A stretch of 64,000 bases of DNA from Gallionella sp. GTDB lineage: Bacteria > Pseudomonadota > Gammaproteobacteria > Burkholderiales > Gallionellaceae. Both the position numbers and the translations under genes were made by a program. The first letter of the stretch is position 1, and each line of letters opens with the position of its first letter. The DNA lies in the NCBI GenBank assembly GCA_030645955.1, contig JAUSMR010000058.1, positions 16,025 through 80,024 on the forward strand. The letters run 5' to 3'. Shown here in pieces: positions 12,323 through 23,986 of the stretch. The notes under the pieces are model-generated. The model ran no database searches, was not told where the DNA came from, and was given only the letters and a program-made list of their open reading frames with translations.

Positions 12323-12442
12323 TCACCGCGATACCAGTTCTCTCAGCACGTACGGCAGCATCCCGCCGTGCCGGTAATAACTCACTTCGAACGGCGTATC
12401 GATGCGCAGCAGCAGCGGCGCTTGCTGCGTGCTGCCGTCCTT
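12323..12442 (-). pseudogene. Stray 3' end of an aconitase gene
   Basis: On the minus strand this stretch encodes about 39 residues ending [14 protein letters not shown] and a TGA stop (12323-12325). It matches the C-terminus of the intact AcnA (ending [14 protein letters not shown] at 14400) at about 33 of 39 residues, and at about 87 percent of bases. Similarity stops abruptly near 12442. No start codon or rest of the gene exists. The metallophosphoesterase and nitroreductase genes lie between this scar and the complete acnA. Confidence 0.88.
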
Positions 12443-12455
12443 GCGGCATAGGTGA

Positions 12456-13574
12456 TTATTTATTCTCGCTTTCGATTGTGATCAGCGTAATCTCGGGCGC
12501 AGCAAAAATGCGTATGGGCGGCCCCCAGGTGCCGGCGCCACGGCTGACATACAGCCGGCGCCCATCGGCAAGCTGGGTGAGGCCGGTGTGCACGCCAAAG
12601 GTAAGCCGTGTTAACAGGCCAAACGGAAATATCTGGCCACCATGGATATGACCGGAAAGTTGCAAATCGAAAAGGGCATCCCTATCAACCACCGGCTGGT
12701 GTTTAAGGAGAACGATGAAGTCGTTTTTTGAGGCTGAAGCGAGAGCCTTTTGGGTATCCATCCTTGCCTCCTGGCCAAGCGTCCCTGCGCTTGGATCATC
12801 AATTCCCGCCAAAATGATTCCTCCTGCTGCGGCCGACCCACCGCGCAGCACGGTAAAGCCCGCACTGCGCAGAAAACGGAGGGAATTTTCCAGCCCTGCA
12901 TAGTATTCATGGTTGCCGACGATGGCGAACGCCCCCTTGGGGGGCCGGAAAGTGAGGAAGTGCTTGGCCAGTTTGTTAAGGTCGTCCCCTTGCCCATCTA
13001 CAATATCTCCGGTCGCCACGATGATGTCTGGTTGAATTTCGCGCAGCCTGGCGATGACGCGCTCAAGAAATTCATCACCCAGCATCATGCCGAGGTGCAG
13101 GTCGGAAATCTGCGCGATGGTCACTCGACCGATGGCTGGAGATAGCTTGGGAGTGGTGATTTTTATTTCCTCAACACGTATCTGCCTGGCCTCGACAAAA
13201 CCATAGCCCAGCATCGCAAGAGCGAGCAGTCCAACGGTTATGAACGCCATCGATTCATTCAGGGGCCACTTGAAACCCAGGAGTGCCGCCAGTGCATGGC
13301 CGAAGTCGAATGCTAGGGCGATGGAGCAAAACAGGAACAAGAATCCCATCCAGGTGTAGATTCCCCAGGAGGTAATGACGGCAGCGCTGTGCCAGTTTTG
13401 CTTTGCCACGTGCCAGAGAATCAGCGGCGAGATGGTCATGACAAGCCCCAAAAACACCAGTACCAATTCCAGCCACAATGAGTGCGGGAAAGCCAGCCAC
13501 ACTTTGCTGATAGCATAGATGTGCATGACGCCGTAAATCAAGAACGCCACGCTTAAGAAGGACAGCATTCCCAT
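12456..13574 (-). CDS. Membrane-anchored metallophosphoesterase
   Basis: The 372-residue protein has four hydrophobic segments in its first 130 residues, followed by a calcineurin-like phosphoesterase domain. Metal-ligand motifs appear in order: ISDLHLG (DxH), GDIVDG (GDxxD), GNHEYY (GNHE) and GHIHGGQ (GHxH). The layout resembles YkuE/YaeI-type phosphodiesterases, some of which act on lipid or peptidoglycan-lipid phosphates; the substrate here is unknown. It starts 11 bases after the nitroreductase and is probably in one operon with it. Both genes sit between the intact acnA and the acnA scar, so they may have arrived together. Confidence 0.88.
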   Translation of the reverse strand: MGMLSFLSVAFLIYGVMHIYAISKVWLAFPHSLWLELVLVFLGLVMTISPLILWHVAKQNWHSAAVITSWGIYTWMGFLFLFCSIALAFDFGHALAALLGFKWPLNESMAFITVGLLALAMLGYGFVEARQIRVEEIKITTPKLSPAIGRVTIAQISDLHLGMMLGDEFLERVIARLREIQPDIIVATGDIVDGQGDDLNKLAKHFLTFRPPKGAFAIVGNHEYYAGLENSLRFLRSAGFTVLRGGSAAAGGIILAGIDDPSAGTLGQEARMDTQKALASASKNDFIVLLKHQPVVDRDALFDLQLSGHIHGGQIFPFGLLTRLTFGVHTGLTQLADGRRLYVSRGAGTWGPPIRIFAAPEITLITIESENK

Positions 13575-13585
13575 ACTCCTCGTTG

Positions 13586-14185
13586 TTATTTTTTCCAGGA
13601 AAGGATGAGCGGCTCTTTTCTCGATGAGGCCTTGGTTTCGCCGCTGGGAACACCGACGACGATCGGCGCGATGACGGAGTATTCGTCAGGGATGCCGAGT
13701 TCCGTTTTTACCTTGTGAATATTCAGGGCGGCAACAGCAGAGCCGATGACGCAACTGCCCAGCCCAAGGGCATTAGCCGCCAGCATCAGGTTTTCCGCCG
13801 CCAGCCAGCAGTCGGCGGCTACGAATGGGCCCAACGGCTTGGCGCAAATGATGATGAGGGTATTGGCGCCATGGAAGATATTGAAATCCGGCCGGGTGAA
13901 ATGATCGAACGAGTGGCTGGCTCCATGCGCATTGCGGTGGCGCACCTCTTCGACGAAGAGCGGTTTGGCCAGATCAGACAAGCGCTGCAACAGCGCATGG
14001 TGTTGCACGACGGCGAATGCCCAGGGTTCTTCGTGCATGGCTGTAGGTGCATGCACAGCGGCGTCGAGCAAGGTTTGCACGGTAGCGCTATCGAGAGGCG
14101 TTGGCGCATAGGCACGGACGGAATGGCGAGCATGGATGAATTTTAATATGCTCCTGCCGGAATGTTGCAAGCTTCGTTCATTCAT
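13586..14185 (-). CDS. Nitroreductase-family FMN oxidoreductase
   Basis: The 199-residue protein shows the nitroreductase fold: the N-terminal FIHARHSVRAYAPTPLD with the FMN-phosphate-binding arginines (about residues 17-33), DAAVHAPTAMHEEPWAF, and the C-terminal LMLAANALGLGSCVIG and APIVVGVPSGE. Such enzymes reduce nitroaromatics, quinones or flavins with NAD(P)H; the true substrate cannot be told. AAGGAGA seven bases before ATG 14185 fixes the start and excludes the 20 codons of open frame upstream. Confidence 0.88.
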   Translation of the reverse strand: MNERSLQHSGRSILKFIHARHSVRAYAPTPLDSATVQTLLDAAVHAPTAMHEEPWAFAVVQHHALLQRLSDLAKPLFVEEVRHRNAHGASHSFDHFTRPDFNIFHGANTLIIICAKPLGPFVAADCWLAAENLMLAANALGLGSCVIGSAVAALNIHKVKTELGIPDEYSVIAPIVVGVPSGETKASSRKEPLILSWKK

Positions 14186-14399
14186 GGATCTCTCCTTCTG
14201 AAGGTCTGCGAAGGCAAGCATAGTGACTAACCACGAGCGATGCAACCAGTAGCGCGTGACTATGTGGAGGAAATGTTCGTCTGTCCGGTTTTGGGCTCAG
14301 CGGAAATTGCGCTCATGCGAGAATACTGCATCAACACGGGTTTACACTCTTGTGCAGAACATACCGACTCTGATCAATCGAAAAAAGAATACCCGGTTT

Positions 14400-17270
<2,871 letters not shown>

Positions 17271-17568
17271 GGCGGATGCTCCGAATACGCTGGACAAAAT
17301 GTAGGAGCGATTATAAGAGTTTGCACGCCAGGCCTGGAATTTGATTTGAAGGTGTTAGCCGAATCCCTGACCTGCCCAAAAAGCATATATACGCCATTTG
17401 AACTATTGACTAAAGAGTGTAGCGGTATGATAAAGTGGTAAAACTTATGCAGGATGTTGTGAAACCCTGAATAAGTGAGTGATTGGGGCGGGTATGCTGC
17501 CAAATCGACATGTTGGCTGAGTGGATGGCTGACAATAACCGAACATAATGTGTAAAAGGATAAGGAAT

Positions 17569-18111
17569 ATGAAAAAAATGAATAAAAAATATCTGGTTGC
17601 CGCCATTCTGGCTACCGCAGTATCTTCGAACGCATTTGCCGAGGAGAAGAAAAATGAAATAAGTGCTTTTGTTTATGCCAACAAACAGATTGATCCAGCC
17701 CAAGACCCCATGGTTACCGTGTATGCGAGCTATGGCAAATACCTTACGGAGCGAATTGCGATCACAGGGTCTGTCAATGTAACAAAGTCGGGCGGTTTTA
17801 GTCTGGGCGGTGTGGGTTTTGGCGGGAAATACTATTTCAAGGTAGGGCAAAAGGGTGATTTCGTTCCTTTTGTGGTTGCGGAGCTTCAGGCTGGCTTAGG
17901 CGGTGACGCTTCTACTGATATTTATTACACTAATCTTTCAGGCGGGGGCGGAGCATCTTTGTTCATTACTGAAACTGCTTCGATCGATGGGCGTCTCGTT
18001 TATCAAGTGGGATCTCAATCTGTGACTACATACACCGGGTTTGGTACCTATGACTCAAACGTCTCTACGTCAGCGGCTTTGCTTACGCTAGGTATTACTC
18101 AACGCTTCTAA
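17569..18111 (+). CDS. Small outer-membrane beta-barrel protein
   Basis: The 180-residue protein has a standard signal peptide (KKYLVAAILATAVSSNAFA, cut after Ala near residue 23). Alternating beta-strands follow, ending in an aromatic C-terminal residue (LLTLGITQRF), the outer-membrane assembly signal. The Gly-rich centre (SGGFSLGGVGFGGKYYFKV) fits an eight-stranded barrel. I cannot name a family. The start at 17569 has AAGGA upstream. It is followed by a strong terminator and then by the LPP20/FecR cluster, of which it may be the first, separately transcribed member. Confidence 0.75.
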   Translation: MKKMNKKYLVAAILATAVSSNAFAEEKKNEISAFVYANKQIDPAQDPMVTVYASYGKYLTERIAITGSVNVTKSGGFSLGGVGFGGKYYFKVGQKGDFVPFVVAELQAGLGGDASTDIYYTNLSGGGGASLFITETASIDGRLVYQVGSQSVTTYTGFGTYDSNVSTSAALLTLGITQRF

Positions 18112-18140
18112 TTCGTGGATGTGGCGCGTGCATTTAAAAG

Positions 18141-18163
18141 ACCGCCCCCAAGGGCGGTTTTTT
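18141..18163 (+). terminator. Rho-independent terminator after the small barrel gene
   Basis: ACCGCCC at 18141-18147 pairs with GGGCGGT at 18152-18158 over a CCAA loop and runs into six Ts, 29 bases after the stop codon. It separates the barrel gene from the following cluster. Confidence 0.9.
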
Positions 18164-18321
18164 AAGAGCTTTACCATGAAAGTGAGTCCCGTGGTTTTGT
18201 TTCGCAGTATTATCATTTTGCTGCCCATGAGTCCGCTTGGGTGATGCTTTTTCATTGCCTGCTTGTCAAACGCAAACCTCGGGGAAGCGCGCCGTAAATT
18301 TATCAAGATTGGGTGATTGCT

Positions 18322-19812
18322 ATGAGTATTCGTGCTGTCTTGACAGGTGTTTTTTTGTTAGGTTTGTCGGTGTTTCCTTTGTCTGGGAATGCACAATGCA
18401 CAGGGGGCGGAGTCAGGCCAGTATGGGTGGACAGCCCGGAATCAGTCAGTGAAGAATACTTTTTTGCAGCGGGAGTTTCAGATGATGTTAAAGCGTCATT
18501 GTCTGACCGAATTTCATCCGCCAAGCAAAATGCATTGAAAAATCTTTCTGAACTCATTGAAGTGTCGGTAAAAAATTCTCTGGTTCTGGAGCAATCACAG
18601 CGGAAAAATGACGGAAGGGTTTTAACCGATTCAAACTTTCTCTCCATTACTAAAACATCTACTAGTGCCTCTTTGAAAAATGTTGAAGTCATTGCAACTT
18701 GGGAGGATCCGCAGAGTTGCGCCATCTGGCTGCGTGCGCGGGTGTCCAGGCAGCATGTTGAGCAGGGTAAGCGAGAAGGTTTGGCAAAGACTTTGTTCGC
18801 CATTTTGAATGACCAGTTGGCTGTTGCGCAAAATGAAGCCGCCATGCTGGATACCAGATTGTCCGCCGTGGATGCGGCATTGGATGTATTGCCGCGCATT
18901 GCGCTGGAATTCATTCCGGAAGCCAGTTCAGCAGCTTACTACAGCCAACTTTTGAAACGCATTCAACAAAAGTTGGGACTGTCACGAAATGACCTCGATC
19001 AGGCGAAAAAAACGCTGGGCGAGGCCGACTCACTCATCAACGAGGCCGCATCCCAGACCGATGAAAGCGCCAAATCGAAATTGCTAGGCTCCGCTGCAAG
19101 CAGTTATAGGTCTTTGCTTGCGAAGCACAGCAATGGCTTACCCCCGCTGTTTGGTCCGGGCGATATTCTGTTCAAACTGGGCGAGGTCGAGGAGATCAGA
19201 GGAAATTCCTGCGGAGCCAAAAACTATTATCAGCAGTCCGCCGATTCAAAGCATCTCAATGACCGCCAATCACTCGCGAAGAAACGAGGCGATGCTCTCG
19301 CCTGTTCGGCAGAGGATATGGAAAGGGCTTTGTGGCGGCAGCATTTCGAAGGGCGGGCCACAGTGATCGTGTGTTATTACCAGTCCAATGCGGATCAGGG
19401 TGTCTGGCATAAGGCGTGTGATGATTTGAACAACATTATCAGGCCGCTGGGGGCTGATACGACTATCAAGACGCAAAAACTTTCTCCAGCGCAACTGGAA
19501 GAAATTCAAGGAGGAGGCATACCCGGTAATTTGATTGAAAAGGGTAAATTATTGCTGGGTGTATTTGCGTCGGGGAAAATGAACAATCGCATCGATAAGG
19601 AGTCTCCCGGAAAAAATCGTGAGTATCAGTTTGAGGGGGGAATGTCCACTTTCCTGGTTGAGGATGGTAAAACAATATTCACTGATCGCTTCCAGGGCAA
19701 GACAGGATGGAATCCGGTTTCACCGCAAATGGTTTTGGACGTATTAGCCATTAACGTAGTCAAACGCTGGCGGGAAAAATTCTCCCGATTCCTTCGGCAT
19801 GAGACGGACTGA
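18322..19812 (+). CDS. Exported protein with LPP20-like N-terminal domain
   Basis: The 496-residue protein starts with a signal peptide (SIRAVLTGVFLLGLSVFPL, cut near NAQC). Residues about 28-155 resemble the LPP20 domain: PVWVDSPESVSEEYFFAAGV, a helix of repeated Ala/Leu, then a beta segment that meets the WEDPQSCAIWLRARV pattern. A helical middle follows (about 155-340) with one TPR-like unit (FKLGEVEEIRGNSCGAKNYY). The C-terminal domain (about 345-496) begins ATVIVCYYQSNADQGVWHKA and I do not recognise it. Four or more cysteines suggest periplasmic disulfides. The next gene is 67 bases downstream. The function is unknown; an envelope-assembly role is inferred from the neighbours. Confidence 0.65.
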   Translation: MSIRAVLTGVFLLGLSVFPLSGNAQCTGGGVRPVWVDSPESVSEEYFFAAGVSDDVKASLSDRISSAKQNALKNLSELIEVSVKNSLVLEQSQRKNDGRVLTDSNFLSITKTSTSASLKNVEVIATWEDPQSCAIWLRARVSRQHVEQGKREGLAKTLFAILNDQLAVAQNEAAMLDTRLSAVDAALDVLPRIALEFIPEASSAAYYSQLLKRIQQKLGLSRNDLDQAKKTLGEADSLINEAASQTDESAKSKLLGSAASSYRSLLAKHSNGLPPLFGPGDILFKLGEVEEIRGNSCGAKNYYQQSADSKHLNDRQSLAKKRGDALACSAEDMERALWRQHFEGRATVIVCYYQSNADQGVWHKACDDLNNIIRPLGADTTIKTQKLSPAQLEEIQGGGIPGNLIEKGKLLLGVFASGKMNNRIDKESPGKNREYQFEGGMSTFLVEDGKTIFTDRFQGKTGWNPVSPQMVLDVLAINVVKRWREKFSRFLRHETD

Positions 19813-19879
19813 TAAATTGAAGTAAATAGTTGAGATAAGATAAATAGTCGATAATAAGAACATATTCCTGGAGCTGCAT

Positions 19880-20998
19880 ATGAAACTACATAGCCGCGCA
19901 TTTAGACTTGTTCTTCTGAATCTGCTTATTGCACCCTTGCTGTTTTCCAATGAACTGTTGGCAGCACCGAAAAGCGTGGCTGTGGTTGTGTATCCGCAGT
20001 CATCCCTGGCCAAGCAGTATGCGCGTATCGCTCAGGCCCGCATGGAGCAGGTATTGACTGATAACGGCATCACGGTGCTCGATCAGAAGAAAGCTGAGGA
20101 ATTGAAGAATGGCTGGAAAAAACTGGAGGATCCGGGTGCATTAATCACAGCCGAAGAGTTTGTTAAAAGCGCCGGCAAGTATGAAATTGATGGCGTTTAT
20201 CGTGTCTACATGGACGCTGCTTTGACAAAAGGATTGGCGGGGATTTTTACCGCAACGTCGCTGGCGGACATTCGTTTTATTGGCGAAGATGCGCAGATAC
20301 GTTCTTCTGCATCGCCCGCAATGGGGGTAAAGGGAATGCCGCCTTCTGACGGTTTGACCGAAAGTGCGGCGATCAGCAATGCAATACAACGGGCAATCGA
20401 TTCTACTATTCAGCCTATGGGCATTAAAGTGCTGGATTTCACGAATCCGCGATTGTTCAATGTGACTCTCAAGCCGATGGCAACTTCCGAATCCCCGGTT
20501 CCGGAAAAACGTCCAGCGCCATTATCCGATTCTGATCCGATTATTAAATTAGCCAATCTGAAAGATAGTTTTGCGTTAAGCGAAGAGGTTACCTGTGCCA
20601 ATAAGTCGCCAGACGACAAGATGGTTGTGATTGGCGGATATTTGCGCAAGACACAGGGCGGGCGTCTGTACGGCTCCATGATTCATGTGCTGGATAGAGA
20701 AGCCAACAAAGAAGTCATCACTTTTGAAACGGCGCCGGTTGCAACAAGAAAGGCAGAAGAAAAAGGGGGAGCCAGGATACTGGACTGCATGTTCATATCG
20801 AACTGGCGCTACTTGGCGGCAGTCACGAATAGCAAACTGTTCTTATGGGACATAGAGCGCGGTGCTGTTATGAATGCCTTGTTTTTTGATGAGGCAATTG
20901 ATCATGCCGAACTCGAATATGGAAAATCAGGCGATACGGATCTGCTGGCAGTGGTGAGTAATAATGGCAGGAAGGTTTTTCAGATTTCACGGGAATAG
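19880..20998 (+). CDS. Exported CsgG/FlgO-like protein with propeller-like C-terminus
   Basis: The 372-residue protein has a long signal peptide (RLVLLNLLIAPLLFSNELLA). Residues about 32-190 resemble the nucleotide-free alpha/beta domain of CsgG, FlgO and TolB-N proteins: SVAVVVYPQSSLAKQYARIA, RMEQVLTDNGITVLDQKKAE, and a later AISNAIQRAIDSTIQPMGIK helix. Residues about 215-372 look like WD40 or beta-propeller blades, with MIHVLDREANKEVITFET and YLAAVTNSKLFLWDIERGAV. That is too few blades for a closed propeller. CTGGAG before ATG 19880 sets the start. It lies between an LPP20-like gene and a FecR gene. Domain assignments are by eye and need a profile search. Confidence 0.55.
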   Translation: MKLHSRAFRLVLLNLLIAPLLFSNELLAAPKSVAVVVYPQSSLAKQYARIAQARMEQVLTDNGITVLDQKKAEELKNGWKKLEDPGALITAEEFVKSAGKYEIDGVYRVYMDAALTKGLAGIFTATSLADIRFIGEDAQIRSSASPAMGVKGMPPSDGLTESAAISNAIQRAIDSTIQPMGIKVLDFTNPRLFNVTLKPMATSESPVPEKRPAPLSDSDPIIKLANLKDSFALSEEVTCANKSPDDKMVVIGGYLRKTQGGRLYGSMIHVLDREANKEVITFETAPVATRKAEEKGGARILDCMFISNWRYLAAVTNSKLFLWDIERGAVMNALFFDEAIDHAELEYGKSGDTDLLAVVSNNGRKVFQISRE

Positions 20999-21086
20999 GC
21001 AGCTCTGTATCGGATATTGGCGGAAATGCAGAGACACTGATGATAAGTGTAGAATGAAACTGTCGAGATCACAAAGGGAGGGTGGA

Positions 21087-21857
21087 ATGAGTTTTATTAA
21101 ATTGGGTCTGGCCCTGATTGCTTGTGTTGCCGGAACCGCTTTGTCTGGCAATAGTCTTGCCTCCGAGTCAATCGAGGTCGTAAGAGCAAGAGGCAGTGTC
21201 GCAATCAAGCAGAATGATCAACAAAAAGACCAGCCTGTGGCCTCCAGGAGTATCCTCCCCGCGAGACACATTCTGGTCACGGGTCCCGATGGCCGTGCAG
21301 TGGTTAGAATTGGTGAAGCTGGTTATATTGTGGTTGAGAAAAACAGCAAGATCGAAATAGGTCGAGAGGAAGGTCATGCGCAATATCTGCGTCAGTTCAC
21401 CGGGATGATTTATTACGCAGTGAATTTCGTACGGGGATCTCAGCAGCCTATGGAAATCCGTACAGCGACTGCCACCATAGGCATTCGCGGCACCCGCTTC
21501 CTAGTCGCGGATTTGCCGGAGCGTAAGGAAATCGGCGTGCGTAAGGGGCTTGTCAGCGTAACCAGTCCGGGGGAGGCCTTCGAAATACACAAAAAGACGC
21601 AAGAAGATGAATTTGAGGCGTTCAAACGAGAGGCACAGGAAGCCATAGCCGAAGAAAAGCGTAAGTTTTCGGAATATAAGGCGGATACCGAGCGCGAGTT
21701 CATCGAATACAAACGCGAATTTGGCCTGGGGGCGAACCGGATGGCAACATTCGACGGAAACCGCGTAGATGAACGCCCGTTAAGTGACGAGTCCAGGAAG
21801 GACATGGAAACCCTCGAAGCCTATGCCAAGGAGTGGATTGCAGAGGTGCGCGATTAG
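21087..21857 (+). CDS. Exported FecR-domain protein with C-terminal coiled coil
   Basis: The 256-residue protein has a signal peptide (FIKLGLALIACVAGTALSG, cut near SLAS). Its FecR domain spans about residues 32-165, with the hallmark IRTATATIGIRGTRFLVA, the same motif as in the giant protein at 60403. Residues about 170-225 are strongly helical and charged (EDEFEAFKREAQEAIAEEK), a probable coiled coil. Unlike TonB-linked FecR anti-sigma regulators it has no cytoplasmic helix or transmembrane segment, so it acts in the periplasm or is anchored by partners. A strong GGGAGGG ribosome site fixes ATG 21087 over a longer open frame. Function unknown. Confidence 0.75.
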   Translation: MSFIKLGLALIACVAGTALSGNSLASESIEVVRARGSVAIKQNDQQKDQPVASRSILPARHILVTGPDGRAVVRIGEAGYIVVEKNSKIEIGREEGHAQYLRQFTGMIYYAVNFVRGSQQPMEIRTATATIGIRGTRFLVADLPERKEIGVRKGLVSVTSPGEAFEIHKKTQEDEFEAFKREAQEAIAEEKRKFSEYKADTEREFIEYKREFGLGANRMATFDGNRVDERPLSDESRKDMETLEAYAKEWIAEVRD

Positions 21858-22109
21858 ATTTTTTGTTGGCGATACTCTGTTTGGATGATGCTGAAGCCAT
21901 TCATGCCAGAGCATAACGAATTTGGTTGGCGTGCCTGTTCTTTATTGTCAGGTGCCACCAATTAATGATGGCTTCAAGTTGCTTCTTGAAGTCAGTTTAT
22001 GCTAGCCTGATTTTAAAGTAGAGGTTGGTTTTGTTTGATTACATACTAACCGTGTTTATCCAAGTGCTTTACCGGGTTCATTTTTCAACTAAAGGGGTGG
22101 AGGTTTCTT

Positions 22110-22715
22110 ATGCGTAATTTTATTTGTTTGTTGTTTTCCGCAGTTACTTTGCTTGGCTTCATGGGTTGTTCGAGTGCGCCTGCCAAGGTGGCGCAGGTTG
22201 CGGAATGCGTGTTCCCTGGTTCCGATAAGCCAGCGCCAGTCTGGGTTTGTGATGCTCCTGTTGAAGGGATGGCAGTGGGTGCAGTGGGTGCAGCCGCCAA
22301 ATCTGACGCTGGTATCGCATTCATGAAGCAGATGGCCGCAACCGATGCCCGCGTACAGCTTGCACAGAACATGAAAGTGCAAGTGCAGAACATGATCAAG
22401 CAATATGTAGAGACCACGGGCGCTGCGAGCAAGGAGACTGTCGACCGCGTAAATACATCGGTTACCAAGCAAATTACCGATCAGTCGCTGACGGGCACCA
22501 AGATATTCAGGAGCATCACCGGCCCCGATGGGACGCTGTATGTACTCGTTGGTCTGGACGAAGCCGGAACGCAGAAACTGACTGAGGCCGCTATCAAGAC
22601 CAGCATGGGTAACGATCAGGCCGCCTGGCAGCAGTTCAGGGCTCAAAAGGGCCAGGATGAACTGGCGGCAGAAATTGCCAAGCAAAAGGTTGATTTTGAG
22701 AAACAGAAAAACTAA
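22110..22715 (+). CDS. LPP20-family lipoprotein
   Basis: The 201-residue protein has a lipoprotein signal peptide (CLLFSAVTLLGFMGC, lipidated Cys at about residue 20). The LPP20 fold follows: PAPVWVCDAPVEGMAVGAVG, then the helix AFMKQMAATDARVQLAQNMK, and the C-terminal IFRSITGPDGTLYVLVGLDE. The last 30 residues are a charged helix. LPP20-type lipoproteins include flagellar FlgP and Helicobacter Lpp20, but many members are of unknown function. GGGGTGGAGG gives a strong ribosome site. A terminator 17 bases after the stop closes this transcription unit. Confidence 0.8.
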   Translation: MRNFICLLFSAVTLLGFMGCSSAPAKVAQVAECVFPGSDKPAPVWVCDAPVEGMAVGAVGAAAKSDAGIAFMKQMAATDARVQLAQNMKVQVQNMIKQYVETTGAASKETVDRVNTSVTKQITDQSLTGTKIFRSITGPDGTLYVLVGLDEAGTQKLTEAAIKTSMGNDQAAWQQFRAQKGQDELAAEIAKQKVDFEKQKN

Positions 22716-22731
22716 CCTGAACCTTGTACGT

Positions 22732-22755
22732 GGCCACGCTGACGCGTGGCCTTTT
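22732..22755 (+). terminator. Rho-independent terminator after the LPP20 lipoprotein gene
   Basis: GGCCACGC at 22732-22739 pairs perfectly with GCGTGGCC at 22744-22751 over a four-base loop, followed by TTTT. It ends the 18.3-22.7 kb unit. Confidence 0.88.
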
Positions 22756-22823
22756 GCCTGTGCCCATTATCGGGCATGGGACTTGTTGGATGAGTAACAA
22801 CGAAATTTTTATTGGAAATTCAC

Positions 22824-23903
22824 ATGGTTTTACGCCGCACCTTGATAATTCTGGCTGTTCTGGCGCTTTCGTTTGGACATGCTTTTGCCGGCTCAGTTGT
22901 GATTGCGCCTGAGCCGCTTCGCGACTTGCGTGATCAGCGCGCACTATTGGGAGCGAAAATCAAAGAGTTGGACAATATTGGCAAGCAAATCGTTAGTGTG
23001 CAAGCCGAAAAAAATTCCGCAAAGGCTTCGATTCGACGGCAAGAGGCGGAAAGCAAGGAAGCGCGGATCAAGCTCGAAAAGTTGCAGAATTTCGACCGTG
23101 ATAATCCGGGTGAAATTTCGCCTACGCAATTGAACGCAGCCGTAGACCGGAATAAGCAGGCATTCCGTGCACTGAAAGAGGCAAAAGAAAACCTCGCCAG
23201 TGCCGACTCAAAAATCAATTTACTCAGTAGCGAAGCGAGCGGTCAATATGCCGAGTTCCTGAGGCTGCAAAAATCCTTTGAAAGAGATGTGAATCGCGTG
23301 GTTGATGGCCAGGTGGATGAGCAAATCCGTATTCTGCAAGTAAGCAAAGAAGTGGAGGTTACCGAGCGTGTGGCTTGTGGTGACGATTCTATTCCAGTGT
23401 GCAAGGAGCGATCCAAAAAAGCAGCTGAGTTGAAGGCGACAGAACGTGGTTCGGTGGTGTTTATTAATTCGTTTACGGAAGTCAAGAATTTCAAGCTTAG
23501 CAAAGAAGAGCTGCGCAGTGAGGTGCAGGCCACTCTTGCAAACAAGGTGTTTTCTAACCAGCATATGGTAGGTGAAACCGAGTACGAAACCACTATCAAG
23601 GCCAGTGTTGTGCCGGCAATCAGCAATTCGCTGCGCGAGCAAATGGCCGGGGCCATACGGTCCGAAGTTTATGGCATTGTTGGAGGCAGAATCGACTACT
23701 CGCAGGTGCAGAACCCGTCGCAGCTAGTCAGCAGGGTCCAGGCAGATACCGAAGACGAAGAAATTGCTCCTCCGGTGAAACCAGCCAGGGACAAAAAAGC
23801 CAAAATAGAGCCGCAGCGTGAGGAACCGGCTGTGCAAGAAGAACCACCACCACCGCCGCAGCGAGCTCCACGAAAGCTGGAGAAGCCAACGTTCACTTTC
23901 TGA
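22824..23903 (+). CDS. Exported coiled-coil protein with proline-rich tail
   Basis: The 359-residue protein has a signal peptide (RRTLIILAVLALSFGHAFA). A long coiled coil spans about residues 30-165 (LLGAKIKELDNIGKQIVSVQ onward, with heptads through AKENLASADSKINLLSSEAS). A compact domain of about 200-300 follows, with a Cys pair in VACGDDSIPVCKERSK. The tail is rich in Pro, Glu and Lys (EEPPPPPQRAPRKLEK). The layout suggests a periplasm-spanning or scaffold protein with a disulfide loop. I do not recognise the family. It opens the third transcription unit of the locus, followed by a barrel and a second LPP20 lipoprotein. Confidence 0.65.
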   Translation: MVLRRTLIILAVLALSFGHAFAGSVVIAPEPLRDLRDQRALLGAKIKELDNIGKQIVSVQAEKNSAKASIRRQEAESKEARIKLEKLQNFDRDNPGEISPTQLNAAVDRNKQAFRALKEAKENLASADSKINLLSSEASGQYAEFLRLQKSFERDVNRVVDGQVDEQIRILQVSKEVEVTERVACGDDSIPVCKERSKKAAELKATERGSVVFINSFTEVKNFKLSKEELRSEVQATLANKVFSNQHMVGETEYETTIKASVVPAISNSLREQMAGAIRSEVYGIVGGRIDYSQVQNPSQLVSRVQADTEDEEIAPPVKPARDKKAKIEPQREEPAVQEEPPPPPQRAPRKLEKPTFTF

Positions 23904-23986
23904 CATTTTTTAGAGAATGTGTGCAGTTTTGTGTCGTAGCAATTGGATTTTGATGTGCCTTTTTTGAATACTTAGGAGAAAGCAAA

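Noticed and set aside
12102..12449. 115-codon minus-strand frame over the folK end
   Set aside because: It overlaps both folK and the acnA scar. The scar reads in a different frame with clear AcnA similarity, so this frame is accidental.
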